Shown here piece by piece: positions 6,740 to 12,735 of a DNA stretch of 34,458 nucleotides. Both the position numbers and the translations under genes were made by a program. Origin of the DNA: Streptomyces poriferorum. Lineage in GTDB: Bacteria; Actinomycetota; Actinomycetes; Streptomycetales; Streptomycetaceae. The number at the start of each line of letters is the position of its first letter. Within the stretch, counting starts at the first letter, position 1. A model generated the notes under the pieces. That model was not told the origin of the DNA. It did not search any database and was given only the letters and a program-made list of their open reading frames with translations. Where the stretch lies: contig NZ_JAELVH010000092.1 in assembly GCF_019399235.1 (NCBI RefSeq), forward strand, positions 1-34,458. Direction: 5' to 3'.

Positions 6740-8788
6740 TCAGCTCTTGTTCGTCGGTTCTTTGTGCCTGCGCTCCACCGGGCCGCGCCGCACCGAACCC
6801 GGGGCGTTCCAGTCGGCGCGCCTGCGGGCCCGCTTCTTGGCCGCCTCGGAGGACTCCAGCTGGTACGGGACGGAGGTGACCATCACACCCGGGGTGAAGA
6901 GCAGCCGGCCCTTGAGCCTGAGGGCGCTCTGGTTGTGGAGCAGGTGTTCGTACCAGTGGCCGACGACGTACTCCGGGATGTAGACGCTCACGACGTCGCG
7001 CGGGCTCTCCCGGCGCAGGCCCTTGACGTACTCGATGACCGGGCGGGTCACCTCGCGGTAGGGCGAGTCGAGGATCTTCAGCGGGACGTTGATGCCGCGC
7101 CGCTCCCAGTCCTCCTTGAGCGCCTTCGTTTCGGCCGGGTCGACGCTGATGGAGAGCGCCTCCAGGTGGTCCGAGCGGATCAGCTTCGCGTAGGCGAGTG
7201 CGCGCAGGGTGGGGCGGTGGAGCTTGGAGACCAGGACGATCGAGTGGACCCGGGAGGGGCGGACCGTCTCGTCGGACGGGGTCTCGTCGGCGGCGATCTC
7301 CGCGGCGACCCGGTCGTAGTGCTTACGGATCGCGGTCATCGTGCCGTAGAAGATCACCATGCCGAGCAGCGCGACCCAGGCGCCGTGGGTGAACTTGGTG
7401 GCGAGGACGACGACGAGCACCAGGCCGGTGAAGAAGGCCCCGAAGGTGTTGATCGCACGGGAGCGGATCATGTGGCGGCGCTTGAGCGGGTCCTTCTCGG
7501 AGCGCAGGTGCCGGTTCCAGTGCCGGACCATGCCGGTCTGGCTGAGGGTGAAGGAGACGAACACGCCGACGATGTAGAGCTGGATCAGCCGGGTCGAGTC
7601 GGCCCCGTAGATCCAGACCAGCAGGATCGCCGCGCCGGCCAGCAGCACGATGCCGTTGGAGAAGGCGAGCCGGTCGCCGCGGGTGTGCAGCTGGCGGGGC
7701 AGATAGCGGTCCTGGGCCAGGATCGAGCCGAGCAGCGGGAAGCCGTTGTACGCGGTGTTGGCGGCCAGGAAGAGGACGAGGGCGGTGGCCGCGGCGAGGA
7801 TCACGAAGAAGAACGTTCCATCGCCGAAGACCGCGGCCGCGACCTGGGAGATCACCGGGTCCTGGACGAAGGACGAGCCGACGGGGGTCCCGTTGTTGAT
7901 CAGGTCCTTCGCCGGGTTCTCGGCCATCTTGACGTCGGTGGCCATGGCCAGCCCGATGATGCCGCAGAACATGGTGACGGCCAGCAGGCCCATCGCCGCG
8001 AGCGTGGTGGCGGCATTCTTGCTCTTGGGCTTGCGGAAGGCGGGAACACCGTTGCTGATGGCCTCGACGCCGGTCAGGGCCGCACAACCGGAGGAGAACG
8101 CCCGCAGCAGCAGGAAGACCAGGGCGAATCCGGCCAGACCGCCGTGCTCGGCCTTGATCGTGTAGTTGGAGGTCGGGGCGTGCATGGTGTCGCCGAGGAC
8201 CAGTCCGCGGAAAGCGCCCCACGCGATCATGATGAAGACGCCGGCCACGAACAGGTAGGTGGGGATGGCGAAGAGTTTGCCGGACTCCTTGACGCCGCGC
8301 AGGTTCATCACGGTCAGCAGCACGATGGCCGCGATGGCGCACGGCGTCTTGTGTTCGACGACGAACGGGATCGCGGAGCCGAGGTTCTCCACGCCCGAGG
8401 CGATGGACACCGCCACGGTCAGGACGTAGTCGACCAGCAGGGCGCTGGCCACGGTCAGTCCGGCCTTCGGGCCGAGGTTGGTGTTGGCGACCTCGTAGTC
8501 GCCGCCGCCGCTCGGGTACGCGTGCACGTTCTGCCGGTAGGAGGCGACGACGGTGAACATCAGGACCACGACGGCGACCGCGATCCACGGGCTGAAGTGG
8601 TACGCCGACACGCCCGCGATGGAGAGCACCAGGAGGACTTCTCCGGGTGCGTACGCCACCGAGGACAGCGGGTCGGATGCGAAGACGGGAAGGGCGATGC
8701 GCTTGGGGAGGAGGGTCTCCCCCAGTTTGTCGCTGCGCAGGGCCCGGCCGATCAGGATCCGTTTGGGCACGTCGGTCAGTTTGGACAC
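6740..8788 (-). CDS. KimA-like APC-fold potassium transporter
   Basis: A 682-aa membrane protein: about 12 transmembrane segments followed by a cytosolic domain from about residue 510 that resembles universal-stress folds. It reads like Bacillus KimA (YdaO), a proton-coupled K+ importer. The residues I recall as the K+ site of KimA are here with a constant offset: Asp39 and Tyr46 in FASDPLSSVAYAPGE, Asp120 and Thr124 in LLVDYVLTVAVS; Thr239 lies in CAALTGVEAISNG. The GTG at 8788 (VSKLTDVPKRIL) was chosen because upstream residues in frame are unlike the family. It is divergent from two TrkA genes, which supports a K+ role. Databases often label it only amino acid permease. Confidence 0.85.
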   Translation of the reverse strand: MSKLTDVPKRILIGRALRSDKLGETLLPKRIALPVFASDPLSSVAYAPGEVLLVLSIAGVSAYHFSPWIAVAVVVLMFTVVASYRQNVHAYPSGGGDYEVANTNLGPKAGLTVASALLVDYVLTVAVSIASGVENLGSAIPFVVEHKTPCAIAAIVLLTVMNLRGVKESGKLFAIPTYLFVAGVFIMIAWGAFRGLVLGDTMHAPTSNYTIKAEHGGLAGFALVFLLLRAFSSGCAALTGVEAISNGVPAFRKPKSKNAATTLAAMGLLAVTMFCGIIGLAMATDVKMAENPAKDLINNGTPVGSSFVQDPVISQVAAAVFGDGTFFFVILAAATALVLFLAANTAYNGFPLLGSILAQDRYLPRQLHTRGDRLAFSNGIVLLAGAAILLVWIYGADSTRLIQLYIVGVFVSFTLSQTGMVRHWNRHLRSEKDPLKRRHMIRSRAINTFGAFFTGLVLVVVLATKFTHGAWVALLGMVIFYGTMTAIRKHYDRVAAEIAADETPSDETVRPSRVHSIVLVSKLHRPTLRALAYAKLIRSDHLEALSISVDPAETKALKEDWERRGINVPLKILDSPYREVTRPVIEYVKGLRRESPRDVVSVYIPEYVVGHWYEHLLHNQSALRLKGRLLFTPGVMVTSVPYQLESSEAAKKRARRRADWNAPGSVRRGPVERRHKEPTNKS

Positions 8789-8795
8789 GCTGAGG

Positions 8796-8801
8796 ATCGT
8801 A
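8796..8801 (-). promoter_or_regulatory. -10-like TACGAT next to the KimA-like start
   Basis: On the minus strand TACGAT ends 7 nt before the GTG at 8788 and there is no ribosome site in between, the arrangement expected for a leaderless transcript. A -35 is not obvious. Confidence 0.45.
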
Positions 8802-8940
8802 AGGGTTCCGTATGCGAGCGACCCACGCACCACCCCCGTGGCCCCGCAATCTCCTGCACCTGGCTGGAAAGGCCACGAAATCCTTAACGGAATCCTTGCA
8901 CCGGGGGCCCCTCGAAAGCCCTCCCGAAGCGCTCCCGACC

Positions 8941-8986
8941 GTTCTCTCGAACACCCTCCGAACACACCTCGGAAGTTCGTCCGAAC
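8941..8986. promoter_or_regulatory. Pair of GTTC-N4-GAAC dyads
   Basis: GTTCTCTCGAAC at 8941-8952 and GTTCGTCCGAAC at 8975-8986, 34 bp apart, with further CGAAC/CCGAAC half-sites between. They lie about 150-200 nt upstream of the KimA-like start. The orientation is the opposite of an SOS box. Confidence 0.4.
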
Positions 8987-9076
8987 GCTTCGGGGAACGT
9001 CGGCTTTGCCACAGTGCCCCCGGGATGAGCACACTCGAATGAGGCAACGCACCCGGCGCCGCTTAAGCTCAATCCT

Positions 9077-9100
9077 GGGCAACGGGACGAACCGTTGCCC
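9077..9100. promoter_or_regulatory. Inverted repeat GGGCAACGG / CCGTTGCCC
   Basis: Perfect 9-bp arms (9077-9085 and 9092-9100) around a 6-nt centre, 90 nt upstream of the first trkA gene. It could be an operator or, on either transcript, an RNA hairpin. Confidence 0.45.
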
Positions 9101-9125
9101 CATTGTTTGCCCGGCCAGCCGAGGA

Positions 9126-9182
9126 ATGAGTATGAGCAGGGTGTTTTCGCAGGTCAGCCGGACGACCAGGACTGCGAGGTAG
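9126..9182 (+). CDS. Possible 18-aa leader peptide upstream of trkA
   Basis: ATG at 9126 preceded by GAGGA, encoding MSMSRVFSQVSRTTRTAR, with the TAG inside the GAGGTAGG that serves as ribosome site for the GTG at 9190. The peptide is basic and matches nothing I know. It may couple translation to the downstream gene or be chance. Confidence 0.25.
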   Translation: MSMSRVFSQVSRTTRTAR

Positions 9183-9189
9183 GCGCAAG

Positions 9190-9858
9190 GTGCACATCGT
9201 CATCATGGGCTGCGGGCGAGTGGGAGCCGCTCTCGCGCAGACCCTGGAGCAGCAGGGGCACACGGTCGCCGTCATCGACCAGGACCCCACGGCGTTCCGG
9301 CGCCTCGGCTCCGGCTTCGGCGGCCGTCGCGTCACGGGGGTCGGGTTCGACCAGGACACCCTCCGCGAGGCGGGGATCGAGGAAGCCGGCGCGTTCGCAG
9401 CGGTGAGCAGCGGCGACAACTCCAACATCATCGCGGCCCGTGTGGCGCGCGAGATGTTCGGGATCGAGAACGTCGCGGCCCGGATCTACGACCCCCGGCG
9501 TGCCGAGGTGTATCAGCGTCTCGGCATCCCCACGGTCGCCACCGTGCGCTGGACCGCGGACCAGATGCTGCGCCGGCTGCTGCCCTCGGGCGCCGAGCCG
9601 CTGTGGCGCGACCCGAGCGGCGGTGTGCAGCTCGCCGAGGTGCACACCACACCGTCCTGGATCGGCCACAAGATCAGCACCCTCCAGGAGGAGACGGGCG
9701 TGCGCGTGGCCTTCCTCACCCGGTTGGGCGAAGCCATACTGCCGTCGTCGCAGACGGTGCTGCAGGAGGGCGACCTCGTCCACGTGATGATGCGTACGGA
9801 CGAGATCGCGAAGGTCGAGGCGGCCTTCGCCGAGGGCCCCGAGGAGGGCGGTCACTGA
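9190..9858 (+). CDS. TrkA-family potassium uptake regulator (CeoB-like)
   Basis: A 222-aa cytoplasmic RCK protein. The N-terminal Rossmann domain has the nucleotide motif MGCGRVG (6-12) with the acidic residue Asp30 ending strand 2 (VAVIDQD), which implies NAD(H) or ATP/ADP binding. An RCK_C domain follows from about 135 to 215. Such subunits gate K+ channels or transporters from the cytoplasmic face. The GTG start at 9190 has GAGGTAGG upstream. The stop overlaps the next trkA gene (TGATG), so the two proteins are made in a fixed ratio. The mycobacterial pair at this locus is called CeoB/CeoC. No TrkH or KtrB pore gene is in the window; the divergent KimA-like gene is the nearest transporter. 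Confidence 0.92.
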   Translation: MHIVIMGCGRVGAALAQTLEQQGHTVAVIDQDPTAFRRLGSGFGGRRVTGVGFDQDTLREAGIEEAGAFAAVSSGDNSNIIAARVAREMFGIENVAARIYDPRRAEVYQRLGIPTVATVRWTADQMLRRLLPSGAEPLWRDPSGGVQLAEVHTTPSWIGHKISTLQEETGVRVAFLTRLGEAILPSSQTVLQEGDLVHVMMRTDEIAKVEAAFAEGPEEGGH

Positions 9859-10535
9859 TGCGTGTCGCGATTGCCGGGGCCGGCGCGGTGGGTCGTTCCA
9901 TCGCGGCCGAGCTGCTGGAGAACGGGCACGAGGTGCTGCTCGTCGACAAGGCGCCGACCGCCATCTCGGTGGAACGGGTGCCGATGGCCGAGTGGCTGCT
10001 GGCGGACGCCTGCGAGATCACCTCGCTGGACGAGGCGGCGCTGCAGCGGTGCAACGTCGTGATCGCAGCGACCGGTGACGACAAGGTGAACCTGGTCGTC
10101 TCGCTGCTCGCCAAGACGGAGTACGGCGTGCCGCGCGTCGTCGCCCGGGTGAACAACCCGAAGAACGAGTGGCTGTTCAACGAGTCCTGGGGCGTCGATG
10201 TGGCGGTCTCCACGCCGCGTCTGATGTCGGCCCTGGTCGAGGAGGCGGTGAGTGTCGGCGATCTGGTCCGGCTGCTGCGCTTCAGCCACGGTGACGCGAA
10301 CCTGGTCGAGCTGACGCTGCCGCCGGAGTCGGCGCTCGCGGGCACGCAGGTCGGGGAGGTCGCCTGGCCGGAGGACACCTCGCTGGTCACGATCATCCGC
10401 GGACAGCGCGTGCTGACGCCGAGCACGGAGGAGACCCTGGAGGCCGGGGACGAGCTGCTGTTCGTCGCCGCCCAGGCCCGCGAGGAGCAGCTGGAGGACC
10501 TGCTGTCGGTGCGCCAGGGCGACCCGGAGAGCTGA
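9858..10535 (+). CDS. TrkA-family potassium uptake regulator (CeoC-like)
   Basis: A 225-aa second RCK protein. The Rossmann motif AGAGAVG (6-12) and Asp30 (VLLVDKAP) are intact, followed by an RCK_C domain (about 140-220) containing LVELTLPPESALAG and a final ELLFVAAQ strand. It starts at the ATG that overlaps the stop of the preceding gene, so the two are translationally coupled and probably form a hetero-oligomeric gating ring. A strong hairpin terminator begins 14 nt after the stop codon. Partner membrane protein not encoded next to it, other than the divergent KimA-like permease. Confidence 0.92.
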   Translation: MRVAIAGAGAVGRSIAAELLENGHEVLLVDKAPTAISVERVPMAEWLLADACEITSLDEAALQRCNVVIAATGDDKVNLVVSLLAKTEYGVPRVVARVNNPKNEWLFNESWGVDVAVSTPRLMSALVEEAVSVGDLVRLLRFSHGDANLVELTLPPESALAGTQVGEVAWPEDTSLVTIIRGQRVLTPSTEETLEAGDELLFVAAQAREEQLEDLLSVRQGDPES

Positions 10536-10548
10536 GAGCGGAACCACG

Positions 10549-10593
10549 CGAGAGGGGCCTGTCACCGCCGACGGCGGTGACAGGCCCCTCTCG
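10549..10593. terminator. Strong bidirectional terminator hairpin
   Basis: Arms 10549-10570 and 10572-10593 are perfectly complementary over 22 bp around the centre at 10571, with GAGAGGGGCC at the base. It separates the trkA pair (plus) from the DUF3159 gene (minus) and can serve both. Confidence 0.85.
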
Positions 10594-10597
10594 TCTC

Positions 10598-10726
10598 GTG
10601 TGTGCCAGTATCCCTGGCCGCGGCCGGATCGTGAGTGCCAGTACTCCTGGCCGCGGCCGGATCGTGTGTGCCAGTGCTCCAGGCCGCGGGCCGGATCGTG
10701 AGTGTCAGTACTCCTGGCCGCGGGCC
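10598..10726. repeat. Four tandem ~33-bp repeats overlapping the DUF3159 3' end
   Basis: Units at about 10598-10630, 10631-10663, 10664-10697 and 10698-10726 (partial). The fourth unit contains the stop codon and last codons (RGQEY) of the DUF3159 gene on the minus strand. The other three are near copies lying downstream of that stop, in which the stop codon is replaced by a sense triplet. Confidence 0.85.
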
Positions 10727-11463
10727 GCCGCTTCGGCGGCCGCCGCCTTACGGGCCTTCTCGGCCTGCTCTTCGGCCTCCATCTCGGCGAAGACGTCGAT
10801 GGGCGGCGGCGCCTTGGCGAGGAAGACCCAGGTGAGGTAGACCGCCAGCAGGAACGGCGGGATCTTCAGCGCGATCAGGACCCAGCCGAACTGGGTGGTG
10901 TCGGCCCACCAGTACAGCGGGAAGAGGATCGCGCACTTGGCGAGCAGGATCAGCCCCCAGGCGTAGCTGGCCTTGGCGTAGGCCTTCTTCCGGCCGGGGT
11001 TCCGGGTGCGCCAGGAGAGGTTCTCCTTGAACACCGGGCCCAGGATCAGCCCGATCAGCGGGAGACCGGCGAGCGTGCTGACCAGGTAGGCGAGGGCCAG
11101 TCCGAGCGTGTAGATCATGCCCGGGAGGTAGAAGTCCTTGGCGTTGCCGGTCATCTTCGCGAAGACGACGCCGAAGGCCACGCCGAAGACACCGCTGAAG
11201 GCGTGCTTGACGGTGTCCCTGCGGATCAGCCGGACGGCCACGAGCACCAGCGACACCGCGACGGCCGCGATGGCCGAGTTCGTGAGGTTCTTGTCGATGG
11301 TGAAGATCGTGACGAAGAGCAGTCCGGGCAGGACCGTCTCGACCATGCCCCGGATGCCGCCGAAGGCCTCGAAGAGCGCGGCCTCGGTGACCGCCTTCGC
11401 GTCGGCCTCCTGCTGGTCTGTGGTGCGGTCCGTGTCGGACGTCGGCTTGTCGAGAGACGTCAC
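10705..11463 (-). CDS. DUF3159 membrane protein
   Basis: A 252-aa membrane protein with about five or six hydrophobic segments, matching the actinobacterial DUF3159 family in length and in motifs such as RAL/LIRRDTVKHAFSGVFGV and RNPGRKKAYAKASYAWG. The N-terminal 30 residues are polar and Asp/Thr-rich; the C-terminus is Ala-rich and charged (EMEAEEQAEKARKAAAAEAA), probably a cytoplasmic helix. The GTG start at 11463 is 3 nt after the stop of the OB-fold gene, so the two form an operon. The M. tuberculosis counterpart I recall is Rv2693c. Function unknown. Its last codons are duplicated downstream in a 33-bp repeat array. Confidence 0.9.
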   Translation of the reverse strand: MTSLDKPTSDTDRTTDQQEADAKAVTEAALFEAFGGIRGMVETVLPGLLFVTIFTIDKNLTNSAIAAVAVSLVLVAVRLIRRDTVKHAFSGVFGVAFGVVFAKMTGNAKDFYLPGMIYTLGLALAYLVSTLAGLPLIGLILGPVFKENLSWRTRNPGRKKAYAKASYAWGLILLAKCAILFPLYWWADTTQFGWVLIALKIPPFLLAVYLTWVFLAKAPPPIDVFAEMEAEEQAEKARKAAAAEAAARGQEY

Positions 11464-11466
11464 CGG

Positions 11467-11883
11467 CTACTCCTTGCCGAGCGGTCGGAGTTCGTATTTG
11501 GGGTTGAACAGCACCCGGCGCCCGTGGCTCATGGCGATGCGGCCGGAGGCGATGAGCTTGCGGCCCGGCTCTATGCCCATGATGGAGCGGCGGCCGAGCC
11601 AGACCACGTCGAGCGGCGCGGTGCCGTCGAAGAGCTCCGCCTCGAGGGCGGGCACTCCGGCGCGCGGTCGCAGGGTGACCGTCCGCAAGGTACCAGTGAC
11701 CTTCACGATCTGGCGGTCGGAGCACTCGGAGATCCGGGTGCATCCGGATGCCTGCGAGTCCTCCTCCAGCTCCTCGCACTCCAGGTCCTCCTGGGAGCTG
11801 GAGAGCCGGTCGAGCATGCGCCGGAAGCGCCCGGACGGCCGCTCGGCCTTCTGGGACTTCTCGAATCGAGGTACGGCACTCAT
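11467..11883 (-). CDS. OB-fold nucleic-acid-binding domain protein
   Basis: A 138-aa soluble protein. After a basic, phospho-acceptor-rich N-terminus (FEKSQKAERPSGRFRRML) and an acidic patch (EDLECEELEED) comes an OB-fold: VKVTGTLRTVTLRP, LEAELFDGTAPLDVVWLG, IEPGRKLIASGRI. This resembles the tRNA-anticodon-type OB-fold of RecG and replication proteins. Two Cys flank the first strand. The M. tuberculosis counterpart I recall is Rv2694c. The ATG at 11883 (MSAVPRFEKSQ) was chosen because the family starts there and a -10-like TACCCT lies only 6 nt upstream. Nucleic-acid binding is inferred from the fold; no specific role is known to me. Confidence 0.85.
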   Translation of the reverse strand: MSAVPRFEKSQKAERPSGRFRRMLDRLSSSQEDLECEELEEDSQASGCTRISECSDRQIVKVTGTLRTVTLRPRAGVPALEAELFDGTAPLDVVWLGRRSIMGIEPGRKLIASGRIAMSHGRRVLFNPKYELRPLGKE

Positions 11884-11889
11884 ACCCGA

Positions 11890-11895
11890 AGGGTA
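11890..11895 (-). promoter_or_regulatory. -10-like TACCCT next to the OB-fold gene start
   Basis: On the minus strand TACCCT ends 6 nt before the ATG at 11883 and no ribosome site lies between, suggesting a leaderless mRNA for the OB-fold/DUF3159 pair. Confidence 0.4.
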
Positions 11896-11969
11896 CCGGT
11901 CTCCGGAGGTCCTGGAGGGTGGCCGCCGTCTCACTCGAACGGATGGCGCGGCGCCCCGGCCTCGGTCCC

Positions 11970-12662
11970 TCAGGCACGCTCGAAGCGGTAGCCCATCCCG
12001 GGTTCGGTGACGAAGTGCCGGGGGTGCGAGGGGTCGGCCTCCAGCTTGCGCCTCAGCTGGGCCATGTAGACCCGCAGATAGTTGGTCTCGGTGCCGTACG
12101 AGGGCCCCCAGACCTCCTGGAGCAGCTGCTTCTGGCTGACCAGCCGGCCGCTGTTGCGGACCAGGACCTCCAGCAGGTGCCACTCGGTGGGGGTGAGCCG
12201 CACGTCGCGCCCCTCGCGGTGGACCTTCTTGGCGGCGAGGTCGACGGTGAAGCCCTCCGTCTCCACGAGCACGACCTCGTCGCCGCCGTCCTGGCCGACG
12301 GGCTCGGCACGGCGCACCGAGGCGCGCAGCCGGGCCAGCAGCTCGTCCATGCCGAACGGCTTGGTGACGTAGTCGTCGGCCCCCGCGTCCAGCGCCTCGA
12401 CCTTCTCGTCGGAGGTGTGCCGGGCCGAGAGCACCAGGATCGGCACCCGGGTCCAGCCGCGCAGGCCCCTGATCACGTCGACGCCGTCCATGTCGGGCAG
12501 CCCGAGGTCGAGGACGACGACGTCGGGGTGGCGCGCGGCGGCCAGCTGGAGCGCGGTGGCCCCGTCGGGCGCGGCGTCCACCTCGTACTTGCGCGCCTTC
12601 AGGTTGATCACGAGGGCGCGTACGATCTGCGGCTCGTCGTCGACCACAAGCACCCGGGTCAT
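11970..12662 (-). CDS. Response regulator KdpE (OmpR/PhoB family)
   Basis: A 230-aa response regulator. The receiver domain has the acidic pair Asp8-Asp9, the phosphoacceptor Asp52 (VVVLDLGLPDMDG), Ser79 (LVLSA) and Lys101 (DDYVTKPFG). A winged-helix DNA-binding domain follows (about 130-228) with RLTPTEWHLLEVLVRNSG and TNYLRVYMAQLRRKLE, the KdpE-type recognition region. It lies 73 nt downstream of kdpD on the same strand. Phosphorylated by KdpD, it would activate the kdpFABC operon about 8 kb upstream when K+ is scarce. Confidence 0.95.
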   Translation of the reverse strand: MTRVLVVDDEPQIVRALVINLKARKYEVDAAPDGATALQLAAARHPDVVVLDLGLPDMDGVDVIRGLRGWTRVPILVLSARHTSDEKVEALDAGADDYVTKPFGMDELLARLRASVRRAEPVGQDGGDEVVLVETEGFTVDLAAKKVHREGRDVRLTPTEWHLLEVLVRNSGRLVSQKQLLQEVWGPSYGTETNYLRVYMAQLRRKLEADPSHPRHFVTEPGMGYRFERA

Positions 12663-12735
12663 CGCGGTCCTGCCTTTCTGCTGTACGTGGGTCTGTAGGT
12701 AGGTCTGTGCGCCCGTGCCCCGCCCGGGCCCCGGA

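Larger units (their letters stand above)
8789..9189. other. Intergenic region between the KimA-like gene and trkA genes
   Basis: A 400-nt divergent promoter region. It contains the near-start -10 of the permease, two GTTC-N4-GAAC dyads, a 9-bp-arm inverted repeat and a short leader ORF, each listed separately. I looked for a c-di-AMP (ydaO) riboswitch upstream of the permease and could not recognise one. Confidence 0.5.

Noticed and set aside
5306..8887. 1193-aa plus-strand open frame opposite the methyltransferase and KimA-like genes
   Set aside because: It is antisense to two well-recognised genes; the sequence is Asp/Gly/Arg/Val low-complexity typical of a GC-rich shadow.
8941..8986. SOS (LexA) boxes
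   Set aside because: The dyads are GTTC-N4-GAAC, the reverse of the actinobacterial GAAC-N4-GTTC box.
8789..9103. N-terminal extension of the KimA-like frame to 9103
   Set aside because: The 105 extra residues are Arg/Gly-rich and unlike the family; a -10-like hexamer sits beside the GTG at 8788.
8789..9189. c-di-AMP (ydaO) riboswitch before the KimA-like gene
   Set aside because: Considered because Bacillus kimA has one; I cannot see its conserved elements and the gene appears leaderless.
10598..10726. CRISPR-like array
   Set aside because: Units are directly adjacent without spacers and overlap a coding end; it is a plain tandem repeat.
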